From: UBA2239 sp050177075
GTDB lineage: Bacteria > Pseudomonadota > Gammaproteobacteria > Burkholderiales > UBA9220
Assembly: GCA_050177075.1 (NCBI GenBank)
Contig: JBFXHL010000006.1
Coordinates: 1-51,919, forward strand
Length of the DNA: 51,919 nt
Direction of reading: 5' to 3'
The translations under genes and the position numbers were made by a program. Shown one piece after another: positions 43,611 to 51,829 of the stretch (the first letter of the stretch is position 1; every line of letters begins with the position of its first letter). Under the pieces are notes generated by a model, which saw only the letters and a list, made by a program, of their open reading frames with translations, was not told the DNA's origin and ran no database searches.

Positions 43611-46283
43611 ATGAAAATCCACCACCTCACCGCCGCCGACGCCCTGCGCAGCCTCAACAGCCGCGCCGAGGGCCTTTCCCGAGTCGAGGCGGAACGGCGA
43701 CTGCGGGAGTACGGCCTCAACCGCATCGAGCACGTCCGCCCCGTCCCCCTGCCGTGGCGCTTCCTGCGGGAGTTCACCCATTTCTTCGCCCTGATCCTGT
43801 GGCTGGCGACGGGGCTGGCTTTTTTCGCCGACGCCCTCGCGCCGGGCCAGGGCATGGCCACCCTGGGCTGGGCCATCCTGGGCGTGATCGGCATCAACGG
43901 CGTCTTCTCCTTCTGGCAGGAATACCGGGCGGAAAAGGCTCTGGCCGCCCTGGAGAAGCTCCTGCCGCGACAGACGAAGGTGTGGCGGGACGGATCGGTC
44001 ATTCCCCTGCCGGTGCAGGAGTTGGTGCCCGGCGACGTGGTGGAAGTGCAGGAAGGCGACGAGGTGCCCGCCGACTGCCGGCTGATCGAGGCCTTCGGCG
44101 TGCGGGTGAACAACGCCACCGTCACCGGCGAATCCCTGCCCAAGGCTCGGGACGCCCAACCCAGCGACGCGGAGGACCTGCTGCGGGCGAAAAACATTCT
44201 CCTGGCCGGTACCGCTCTCGTCTCCGGGGAAGGCAAGGCCGTGGTCTTCGCCACCGGCGGCCACACGGAATTCGGCAAGATCGCCCACCTCACTCAGACC
44301 GCACGGGGACACATCTCTCCGCTACAGCGGGAGATCGCCCGCCTCTCGCGCCTGGTGGCCGCCCTCGCCACCCTGCTGGGAATCGTCTTTTTTCTCATCG
44401 GCCAGGCCATCGGCCTGTCCTTCTGGGACAGTTCGCTTTTCGCCATCGGCATCCTCGTCGCCAACGTGCCGGAGGGCCTGCTGCCCACCGTGACCCTCGC
44501 CTTGGCCATGGCCACCCAGCGCATGGCGGCGCGCAACGCCCTGGTGCGCCATCTGCCGGCGGTGGAAACCCTGGGGTCGGCGACCGTCATCGTCACCGAC
44601 AAAACCGGCACCCTGACCTGCAACCGCATGACGGCCAAATCCCTATTTGTCGCCGGCGAGTTGCGCCCCCCCGCCGACTTCGCCGCCGACCCCGATCTGG
44701 CCCATGCCTTCGCCCCCTTCCTCGCCACCGCGCGCCTGTGCCACAACCTCAAGGAAACGGACGGGGGCTGGCTGGGGGACCCCATGGAAATCGCCCTGGT
44801 GGAAATGGCCCGCCCCCATGCCCCCCATCGAGACGAGGCGCCGCGTCTGGACGAACTGCCCTTCGATACGGAACGCAAGCGCCTGTCGGTGCTGCACCGG
44901 ACGCCGGAAGGCCTGGCGGTGTTCACCAAGGGAGCGCCGGAGACGGTGCTGCCCCTCTGCGCCTCGGTGCTGACCGCGACAGGCCGGCAAGCCCTGGACG
45001 ACGCCTGGCGCCAGCGCTTTCTCGATGCCCAGGAGGCCATGGCCGAGCAGGGGCTGCGGGTGCTGGCCTTCGCCTACCGCCCCGTCGGGCGGGACTGGCG
45101 GCGGGAGGAACTGGAGAACGCGCTCATCCTCCTCGGCCTGGTGGGCTTGGAAGACCCCCCCCGGCTGGAAGTGCCGGCGGCGATTGCCAAATGCCGGGAA
45201 GCCGGCATCCGGGTGATCATGGTCACCGGCGACCATCCCCGCACCGCCGTCGCCATCGGGAAGGAAATCGGCCTGCTCCGCACCGCCGATCCCACCGTGC
45301 TGACCGGCGACCAACTGCGCCATTTGTCCCGCACCCAATTGCAGCTCGCCCTGGACGCGGAGGAAATCCTCTTCGCCCGGGTCAGCGCCGACCAGAAGCT
45401 GGCCATCGTCTCGGCCCTGAAGCAGAAACGGCACATCGTCGCCGCCACCGGCGACGGCGTGAACGACGCCCCCGCCCTGAAACGGGCCGACATCGGCATC
45501 GCCATGGGCCTGTCGGGCACCGACGTGGCCCGAGAGGCGGCGGACATGGTGCTGCTGGACGACAACTTCGCCAGCATCGTCGCGGCGGTGGAGGAAGGAC
45601 GGGCGGTGTACCAGAACATCCGCAAATTCCTCACCTACATCCTCACCTCCAACATCCCGGAAATCGTGCCCTACCTGGCCTTCGTCCTGTTCCGCATCCC
45701 TTTGCCCCTGACGGTGGCGCAAATCCTGGCGGTGGACCTGGGCACCGACATGCTGCCGGCCTTGGGGCTGGGGGCGGAGAAGCCTCATTCTGACGTGATG
45801 AGGCAGCCGCCGCGCCCGCGCCAAGAGCGCCTGCTCAACGGACCGCTATTGGCAAGATCCTATTTGTTCCTGGGCGTGCTGGAAGCGGCGGCGGCCATGG
45901 CGGCGTTCTTTTTCGTCCTCCATGGCGGCGGCTGGCATTACGGGGAACCGCTGTCAGCCAATGCGCCCCTCTACTTGCAGGCCACCACGGCCACCCTGTC
46001 GGCCATCATCGCCATGCAGGTGGTGAACGTCTTCCTCTGCCGCCACGAACGGGAGCCCGCCCTGGGGCGGGGATTTTTCGGCAACCGGCTGATCCTGTGG
46101 GGAGTCGCCGTCGAGCTGCTCCTGATCGCCGTCATCGACTATACGCCGTGGGGCAACGCCCTTTTCGGCACCGCCCCCCTCGACACAGAGGCCTGGCTGT
46201 TCGTGCTGCCTTTCGCCGCCGCGATGCTGGCGGCGGAGGAAGTCAGGAAATGGCTGGCGCGGCGGAGGGGGGGCTATAATTGA
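43611..46283 (+). CDS. P-type cation ATPase, Na,K-ATPase-like class (P2)
   Basis: An 890-residue inner-membrane pump. An N-terminal cation-ATPase domain (LTAADALRSL..., about 1-55) leads to M1-M2. The actuator motif VTGESLPK, the phosphorylation motif DKTGTLT (D330), TGDGVNDAPALKRADIGIAMG (D615) and a six-span C-terminal half are all present. The M4 sequence reads ANVPEGLLPTVTLALAMATQ, with PEGLL as in Na,K/H,K-ATPases rather than the PEALP or PEGLP usual in calcium pumps; EKPHSDVM-x-PPRPR after M6 also resembles that class. Substrate (Na, K, Ca or H) cannot be assigned from this alone. The ATG lacks a clear ribosome site. Confidence 0.85.
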   Translation: MKIHHLTAADALRSLNSRAEGLSRVEAERRLREYGLNRIEHVRPVPLPWRFLREFTHFFALILWLATGLAFFADALAPGQGMATLGWAILGVIGINGVFSFWQEYRAEKALAALEKLLPRQTKVWRDGSVIPLPVQELVPGDVVEVQEGDEVPADCRLIEAFGVRVNNATVTGESLPKARDAQPSDAEDLLRAKNILLAGTALVSGEGKAVVFATGGHTEFGKIAHLTQTARGHISPLQREIARLSRLVAALATLLGIVFFLIGQAIGLSFWDSSLFAIGILVANVPEGLLPTVTLALAMATQRMAARNALVRHLPAVETLGSATVIVTDKTGTLTCNRMTAKSLFVAGELRPPADFAADPDLAHAFAPFLATARLCHNLKETDGGWLGDPMEIALVEMARPHAPHRDEAPRLDELPFDTERKRLSVLHRTPEGLAVFTKGAPETVLPLCASVLTATGRQALDDAWRQRFLDAQEAMAEQGLRVLAFAYRPVGRDWRREELENALILLGLVGLEDPPRLEVPAAIAKCREAGIRVIMVTGDHPRTAVAIGKEIGLLRTADPTVLTGDQLRHLSRTQLQLALDAEEILFARVSADQKLAIVSALKQKRHIVAATGDGVNDAPALKRADIGIAMGLSGTDVAREAADMVLLDDNFASIVAAVEEGRAVYQNIRKFLTYILTSNIPEIVPYLAFVLFRIPLPLTVAQILAVDLGTDMLPALGLGAEKPHSDVMRQPPRPRQERLLNGPLLARSYLFLGVLEAAAAMAAFFFVLHGGGWHYGEPLSANAPLYLQATTATLSAIIAMQVVNVFLCRHEREPALGRGFFGNRLILWGVAVELLLIAVIDYTPWGNALFGTAPLDTEAWLFVLPFAAAMLAAEEVRKWLARRRGGYN
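46275..46280 (+). promoter_or_regulatory. TATAAT box before the 54-residue gene, weak candidate
   Basis: A perfect TATAAT overlaps the end of the ATPase gene, 25 nt before the ATG at 46306. The position 17 nt upstream reads GGCTGG, a poor -35, so it may be chance or activator dependent. Confidence 0.25.
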
Positions 46284-46305
46284 AGCGAAAGAGAGCGTTG
46301 ACGTC

Positions 46306-46470
46306 ATGAAACCTCAAGCCCCCAATCCCCTCCAGGAACTGCTCGCCAAGGTGAAGGAGGCCGAGCGGAAAAAGCGTCTCGGCCGGCGCGACAACCCGCG
46401 CGCCGACCCCCAGAGCCGCTGGGTCCGCTTCAACCACTTCGTCTGGGACAAACGCCGCGGCGAGGGTTGA
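46306..46470 (+). CDS. Small basic protein, unknown function
   Basis: A 54-residue open frame, ATG 46306-46308 and TGA 46468-46470, 22 nt after the ATPase stop. It starts MKPQAPNPLQELLAKVKEAE, a short amphipathic helix, then RKKRLGRRDNPRADPQ and ends SRWVRFNHFVWDKRRGEG. It is strongly basic with two Trp and no signal or membrane span. A GAAAGAGAG stretch serves as a weak ribosome site. I recognise no family. Codon use matches its neighbours, and it ends 12 nt before the convergent regulator gene. Cotranscription with the ATPase is likely; a functional link is only a guess. Confidence 0.6.
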   Translation: MKPQAPNPLQELLAKVKEAERKKRLGRRDNPRADPQSRWVRFNHFVWDKRRGEG

Positions 46471-46482
46471 CCCGCCGGGCGA

Positions 46483-47415
46483 TCAATATTCGTTGATGCC
46501 GCTATCCGGGAAATCGGGCTCGGGGTAGTAGTTCACCGCCTCCACCTCGTTGCCGTTTCCCAGGTATTCCACTTCGTCGAAGCTCACCTGCTTGGCGATG
46601 GCTATGCCCCGGCCATGGGTGTCGAACACCCGGTCCGGCTGGATTTCCAGGTAGCGGGTCCAGTCGAAGCCCTGGCCCTGGTCCTTGATGTTGAGGCGGA
46701 TTTCTCCCGGCTGACGCTGGAACATGACGTCCACGCAGCGCTGGGAATAGGGCGGAGTCTTCTGGCGGCGCTCGATCTCCTCCAGCCATGTCCCCTCCTC
46801 GATCAGTTCCGATTTCGTCTTGTAGCCGATCTCCAAGTTGCCGTGCTCGACGGCGTTGATCAGCAGTTCGGTGATGCCCACCACCACCAGATCGGCGTCG
46901 GGGTAGGCGCTGGCCAGAAGCTTGCCCAGGACGGTCGCCTCCTCCACGGTCTTGACCTGGAAGTGGCCGGCCTGCATTTCGATCAGCTTGCCCTCGCACT
47001 GCTCCACCTGCACCTGGAGGGCACGGTAGTTGGCGTGGTCGGTCACCGCCGTTTTGACCACGGCCAACAGCAGCTCTTCCTCCACCGGCTTGGTCAGGTA
47101 GTAATGGGCGCCGCCCCGCAGGTTCTCGGTCAGGTCCCGGGGATCGTGGTCCCGGGCCTGCATGATGACCGGCACCAGCTTCAGCACCGGGTGGGTCTTG
47201 ATTTTGTTGAGCACGTCCAGGCTATCCGTTCCCCCCTCGTGGCACCTTTCCAAGATCACGGCATCGAAGCGGGTGGGGGTGCGCTTGAGCTGGGCCAAGG
47301 CCTCCACGTCGTTCCCTACCTGCACCACTTCGTACCCCTCCTGCGACAGGACGCGGACGATGACCTCGCGATTGGCGGCATCGCTGTCCGCGACCAGGAC
47401 GGTGGCGTTGCTCAT
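46483..47415 (-). CDS. Receiver-HATPase regulator with Glu at the phosphoacceptor site
   Basis: A 310-residue protein. Residues 1-120 are a receiver domain: acidic pocket D10 and D12, Lys K109 in LTKPV, but the strand-3 site reads FDAVILERC with E56 where Asp is expected. After a helical linker (about 125-150), a GHKL ATPase domain follows with N box ELLINAVEHGN, G1-like DQGQGFDW and G2-like THGRGIAIAKQ, of the RsbW / anti-sigma kinase type rather than a histidine kinase (no H box). Such receiver-HATPase proteins usually regulate partner switching or sigma factors. The E56 suggests constant mimicry of phosphorylation. It follows the M17 peptidase by 31 nt. Confidence 0.8.
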   Translation of the reverse strand: MSNATVLVADSDAANREVIVRVLSQEGYEVVQVGNDVEALAQLKRTPTRFDAVILERCHEGGTDSLDVLNKIKTHPVLKLVPVIMQARDHDPRDLTENLRGGAHYYLTKPVEEELLLAVVKTAVTDHANYRALQVQVEQCEGKLIEMQAGHFQVKTVEEATVLGKLLASAYPDADLVVVGITELLINAVEHGNLEIGYKTKSELIEEGTWLEEIERRQKTPPYSQRCVDVMFQRQPGEIRLNIKDQGQGFDWTRYLEIQPDRVFDTHGRGIAIAKQVSFDEVEYLGNGNEVEAVNYYPEPDFPDSGINEY

Positions 47416-47446
47416 GTTTTTCTCCCCGGAGAAAACTGTCTGACTC

Positions 47447-48901
47447 TTAAATCATAGACGAGCGCAGCAACTCCACCCCAAGGCCGACGCCGAACCCCGT
47501 CACGTCGGAAGCCACGGCTCCCAGGCCGCCGTCGCAGCGGCTGGCGGAAAGGTCCACATGGAGCCAGGGCAGATCGCCGACGAAACGCAGCAGGAAACGC
47601 CCCGCCAGGATATGGTCGGCCTCGGAGTCCATGGTGCATTGCTTGATGTCGGCGATCTTGCTCTCCAGGCCCTCCTCGTAGTCCGCGTCCAGGGGAAAGG
47701 CGCACACCCGCTCGCCGGCCGCCTTGCCCGCCTTCACCGCCGCCGCGGCCAGTTCCTCCTGGTTGGACAGCACGCCGGAGTAGCGCGCCCCCAGGGCCAC
47801 CGCCATGCTGCCGGTGAGGGTGGCGAAATCCACGATGGCGGCGGGCTTCTCCTTGGCCGCCAGGGCCAGGGTGTCCGCCAGCACCATGCGTCCCTCGGCG
47901 TCGGTGTGGACGATCTCGATGGTGGTGCCGTTGAGGGCCGTGATCACGTCGTTCTGTTTGTAGGCGGCGGGGCTGATATGGTTCTGGGCCAAGGCGAGCC
48001 AGGCGTCCAGGGCCACCGGCAGCTTCAGCCGCGTCGCCGCCAGCAGTATCCCCAGGACCACCGCCGAGCCGTTCATGTCCTCGTGCATGCCGTGCATGTA
48101 GCGGGCGGGCTTGAGGTTGTGGCCGCCGGTGTCGAAGCAGATGCCCTTGCCCACCAGGGCCACGGTCTTCTTCGCCCCCTTGGGCCGGTAGGACAGGCGC
48201 ACGATGGCCGCCTCCTCGTCTCCGCTGCCCTGGGCCACGGCGACGAAGGCGCCGGCCCCCAGCTTGCGCAGCTTTTTCATGTCGAATTCCTCCACCCCCC
48301 AGCCGTTGTCCTTGGCCAGCTTGCGCACCTGCTCCCGGTAGGCCTTGGGGGTCAGCTCATTGGCTGGGAGCAGGGTCAGCGCCCGGGTCAGGACGCTGCC
48401 CTCGGCCAGGGCCTGCTGAAGAGCGAAGCCATCGCCGGCCTTCCAGCCGTGGAGGGCGATTTTCTTCAGGGCCTTGCGCTCGTCCTTGCTCTTCCTCAAC
48501 GGCAGCAGGGGGGCGTTGAGCAGGGCCACCAGCACGGCGTCTTCCGCCAGTTGCCGGCGCTGCGCCTCGCTGCCGAACACCGCCAGGGCGATTTCCTGGG
48601 GCCGCTCCCCGGTCAGTGCCTGGAGCGCCTTGCGTATCAAAACGTGGCGCTCGAAGGGCGACTGCTTCTCGTCCACCATTGCCCACACCGCCAGCCCGCC
48701 GCCGGGCAGGTCCGCGGCGAGGGGGGATTTGGCCAGCTCCTCGGCCTTCATGCCCCGGCGTTTGAGCCGGGCCGCCGCCACGTCCTTGCAGGGCACGGCG
48801 GGCAGGGCCTTCGACTTGGGCAGGAGGAACAGCACGTGGCCCGCGGCGGCGGCCTGAGCCTCGGACATAAGAGGTTGTAATTGCGTGATTTTAGGCAACA
48901 T
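47447..48901 (-). CDS. M17 family leucyl aminopeptidase
   Basis: A 484-residue cytoplasmic metallo-aminopeptidase. All catalytic and metal residues of the family are present with family spacing: K252 and D257 (VGKGICFDTGG), K264 (HNLKPARYM), D275 (HEDMNG), D334, E336 and R338 (TDAEGRMVLAD). Departures from PepA are GGHNLKP for GGISLKP, MHEDMNG for MKxDMxG, and QNHIS for ENMPS, so it belongs to a diverged M17 branch; the name pepA is not given for this reason. Start at ATG 48901; an in-frame ATG at 48868 is an alternative. It is divergent from aceE and upstream of the regulator gene. Confidence 0.88.
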   Translation of the reverse strand: MLPKITQLQPLMSEAQAAAAGHVLFLLPKSKALPAVPCKDVAAARLKRRGMKAEELAKSPLAADLPGGGLAVWAMVDEKQSPFERHVLIRKALQALTGERPQEIALAVFGSEAQRRQLAEDAVLVALLNAPLLPLRKSKDERKALKKIALHGWKAGDGFALQQALAEGSVLTRALTLLPANELTPKAYREQVRKLAKDNGWGVEEFDMKKLRKLGAGAFVAVAQGSGDEEAAIVRLSYRPKGAKKTVALVGKGICFDTGGHNLKPARYMHGMHEDMNGSAVVLGILLAATRLKLPVALDAWLALAQNHISPAAYKQNDVITALNGTTIEIVHTDAEGRMVLADTLALAAKEKPAAIVDFATLTGSMAVALGARYSGVLSNQEELAAAAVKAGKAAGERVCAFPLDADYEEGLESKIADIKQCTMDSEADHILAGRFLLRFVGDLPWLHVDLSASRCDGGLGAVASDVTGFGVGLGVELLRSSMI

Positions 48902-48928
48902 GGAATGGGTCTCTCAATGGGGGAAAAC

Positions 48929-48954
48929 TTGACCAAAGCGGTTTGGTTGGTCAA
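48929..48954. promoter_or_regulatory. Nested palindrome in the peptidase-aceE divergent region
   Basis: TTGACCAA (48929-48936) and TTGGTCAA (48947-48954) form a perfect 8-bp inverted repeat; inside it ACCAAA-GCGG-TTTGGT (48932-48947) forms a second one. Such double symmetry suits a dimeric regulator. On the plus strand TTGACC could be a -35 with AATGAT (48953-48958) at 18 nt. It lies 28 nt above the peptidase ATG and about 200 nt above aceE. The regulator is unknown. Confidence 0.45.
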
Positions 48955-49158
48955 TGATAGCAGGTTGCTGGACGGAATCCGGCACTAGAAAAACACTAGG
49001 CACAGGCGCGCCGATACAGGCGCCCGCAAACAGGACACGACACGAACACCCGCTCTCCGCGCGCAGCCCAGAGGCTCCGCGCCGCTTTCGCGTGCCCGCG
49101 ACGGCAAAGGCCAGGTTTCGTTATTCGGAAAGACTTGCTTACCGGAGGTAACACACGT

Positions 49159-51816
49159 ATGTCGAATATCCCGGACACGGATCCGCAGGAAACCCAGGAG
49201 TGGCTCGACGCCCTGGAATCGGTGCTTGAACTGGAAGGCGCCGAACGGGCCCACTACCTGCTGGAAAAGCTGATCGACAAGGCCCGCCGTTCCGGCGCCC
49301 ACCTGCCGTTCACCGCCACCACCGCCTACCTCAACACCATCCCGGTGGGCCAGGAAGAGCACATCCCCGGCGACCAGGCCATGGAGCGCCGCATCCGCGC
49401 CATCATCCGCTGGAACGCCATCGCCATGGTGATGCGCGCCAACGTGAAGGCCCCCGGGGTCGGCGGCCACATCGCCTCCTTCGCCTCCGCCGCCACCCTG
49501 TACGACGTGGGTTTCAACCATTTCTTCCGCGGCGCGTCCCACCCCGGCGGCGGCGACCTGCTCTACATCCAGGGCCATTCCGCCCCCGGCATCTATTCCC
49601 GCGCCTTCCTCGAAGGCCGTATCTCCGAGGAGCAGATGGAAAACTTCCGCCAGGAAGTGGACGGCAAGGGCCTCTCGTCCTATCCGCACCCCTGGCTGAT
49701 GCCCGATTTCTGGCAATTCCCCACGGTGTCCATGGGTCTCGGCCCCCTGCAGGCCATCTACCAGGCCCGCTTCATGAAGTACCTCACCGACCGGGGCATC
49801 GCCGACAACAGCGACCGCAAGGTGTGGGCCTTCCTCGGCGACGGCGAGACCGACGAGCCGGAATCCCTCGGTGCCATCTCCCTCGCCGGCCGCGAGAAGC
49901 TCGACAACCTGGTGTTCGTCATCAACTGCAACCTGCAGCGCCTCGACGGGCCGGTGCGGGGCAACGGCAAGATCATCCAGGAACTGGAAGGCGTGTTCCG
50001 CGGCGCCGGCTGGAACGTCATCAAGGTGATATGGGGCCGTTACTGGGACCCCCTACTGGCCGCCGACAAGACCGGCCTACTGCGCCAGCGCATGGAAGAG
50101 TGCGTGGACGGCGACTACCAGAACTACAAGTCCAAGGACGGCGCCTACGTGCGCCAGCACTTCTTCGGCAAGTACCCGGAGCTGCTGGAACTGGTGGCCA
50201 ACATGTCCGACGACGACATCTGGCGCCTCAACCGGGGCGGCCACGACCCGTCCAAGATTTACGCCGCCTACGCCGCCGCCATGCGCCACACCGGCCAGCC
50301 GACGGTAATCCTGGCCAAGACCGTGAAGGGCTACGGCATGGGCGAATCGGGCGAGTCCCAAAACCCCACCCACCAGGCGAAGAAAATGTCCGACGCGGCC
50401 CTCAAGGCCTTCCGCGACCGCTTCAACATTCCGGTGGCCGACGACAAGCTCCACGACGTGCCCTACTACAAGCCGGCCCCCGACAGCCCGGAGATACAGT
50501 ACCTCCAGGAGCGCCGCAAGGCTCTGGGCGGCTATCTCCCCGCCCGCCGTCCCAAGGCGGCGAAGCTGGCGGTGCCCAAGCTGGCCGACTTCGACGCCCA
50601 ACTCCACGGCACCGGCGAACGGGAAATCTCCACCACCATGGCCTTCGTCCGCATCCTTTCCACCCTGGTGAAGGATAAGGTGATCGGCAAGCACGTGGTG
50701 CCCATCGTCCCCGACGAGGCCCGCACCTTCGGCATGGAAGGCATGTTCCGCCAGCTCGGCATCTACTCCTCCCAGGGCCAGCTCTACGTGCCTCAGGACG
50801 CCGACCAGGTGGCCTACTACCGGGAATCCCAGAACGGCCAGATTCTGGAGGAAGGCATCAACGAAGCCGGCGCCATGGCGTCCTGGCTCGCCGCCGCCAC
50901 CAGCTACAGCACCCACGGGGTGCCGATGATCCCGTTCTACATCTACTACTCCATGTTCGGCTTCCAGCGCATCGGCGACCTGGCCTGGGCCGCCGGCGAC
51001 TCCCGCGCCCGGGGCTTCCTCCTCGGCGGCACCGCCGGCCGCACCACCCTGAACGGCGAGGGCCTGCAACACGAGGACGGCCACAGCCACCTGATGGCGG
51101 CCACCATCCCCAACTGCGTGTCCTACGACCCCACCTACGCCTACGAACTGGCGGTCATCATCCAGGACGGCCTGCGCCGCATGGTGGAGGAACAGGAAGA
51201 CGTGTTCTACTACCTCACGGTGATGAACGAGAACTACGTCCACCCCCCCATGCCCAAGGGCGCCGAGGAAGGCATCCTCAAGGGCATGTACCTGCTGAAG
51301 AAGGGTGACGCGAAAGCCAAGCTCAAGGTGCAGCTGATGGGCTCCGGCACCATCCTGCGGGAAGTGCTGGCCGCCGCCGACCTGCTGAAGAACGACTTCG
51401 GCGTCGACGCCGACGTCTGGAGCGTCACCAGCTACAACGAGCTGCGCCGCGACGGCCTCGACGCGCGCCGCCACAACCTGCTCCACCCCACCGCCAAGGC
51501 CAAGGAAAGCTACGTGGAGAAATGCCTCAAGGGCCGCGCCGGCCCGGTCATCGCCTCCACCGACTACATCAAGGCCTACGCCGACCAGATCCGCGAATGG
51601 GTGCCGGGCCGCTACGTCACCCTGGGCACCGACGGCTTCGGCCGCTCCGACAGCCGGGAAGCCCTGCGCCGCTTCTTCGAGGTGGACCGCCACTACGTCG
51701 CGGTGGCCGCCCTCAAGGCCCTGGCCGACGAGGGACAGCTCCCCGCCGCCAAGGTGGCGGAGGCCATCAAGCAGTACGGCATCGACGTCAACAAACCCAA
51801 CCCGCTGACGGTCTAA
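49159..51816 (+). CDS. aceE: Pyruvate dehydrogenase E1 component (homodimeric)
   Basis: An 885-residue thiamine-diphosphate enzyme that decarboxylates pyruvate and passes the acetyl group to the E2 lipoyl arm. The start is the ATG at 49159 (MSNIPDTDPQETQEWLDAL) with GGAGG about 10 nt upstream; the in-frame TTG at 49135 is unlikely. The thiamine motif is GDGETDEPES from about residue 227, ending near NCN in FVINCNLQRLDGPVRGN. The long single-chain form is the proteobacterial AceE type. aceF follows after 13 nt, so an aceEF operon. Confidence 0.98.
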   Translation: MSNIPDTDPQETQEWLDALESVLELEGAERAHYLLEKLIDKARRSGAHLPFTATTAYLNTIPVGQEEHIPGDQAMERRIRAIIRWNAIAMVMRANVKAPGVGGHIASFASAATLYDVGFNHFFRGASHPGGGDLLYIQGHSAPGIYSRAFLEGRISEEQMENFRQEVDGKGLSSYPHPWLMPDFWQFPTVSMGLGPLQAIYQARFMKYLTDRGIADNSDRKVWAFLGDGETDEPESLGAISLAGREKLDNLVFVINCNLQRLDGPVRGNGKIIQELEGVFRGAGWNVIKVIWGRYWDPLLAADKTGLLRQRMEECVDGDYQNYKSKDGAYVRQHFFGKYPELLELVANMSDDDIWRLNRGGHDPSKIYAAYAAAMRHTGQPTVILAKTVKGYGMGESGESQNPTHQAKKMSDAALKAFRDRFNIPVADDKLHDVPYYKPAPDSPEIQYLQERRKALGGYLPARRPKAAKLAVPKLADFDAQLHGTGEREISTTMAFVRILSTLVKDKVIGKHVVPIVPDEARTFGMEGMFRQLGIYSSQGQLYVPQDADQVAYYRESQNGQILEEGINEAGAMASWLAAATSYSTHGVPMIPFYIYYSMFGFQRIGDLAWAAGDSRARGFLLGGTAGRTTLNGEGLQHEDGHSHLMAATIPNCVSYDPTYAYELAVIIQDGLRRMVEEQEDVFYYLTVMNENYVHPPMPKGAEEGILKGMYLLKKGDAKAKLKVQLMGSGTILREVLAAADLLKNDFGVDADVWSVTSYNELRRDGLDARRHNLLHPTAKAKESYVEKCLKGRAGPVIASTDYIKAYADQIREWVPGRYVTLGTDGFGRSDSREALRRFFEVDRHYVAVAALKALADEGQLPAAKVAEAIKQYGIDVNKPNPLTV

Positions 51817-51829
51817 GGGGAGGGACGAC

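Noticed and set aside
46275..46280. A strong promoter for the 54-residue gene based on TATAAT
   Set aside because: No -35 at 15-19 nt; listed only as a weak candidate.
48954..49151. Plus-strand 65-codon frame upstream of aceE
   Set aside because: Arg/Pro/Thr-rich, no ribosome site, and it overlaps the aceE leader; no support as a gene.
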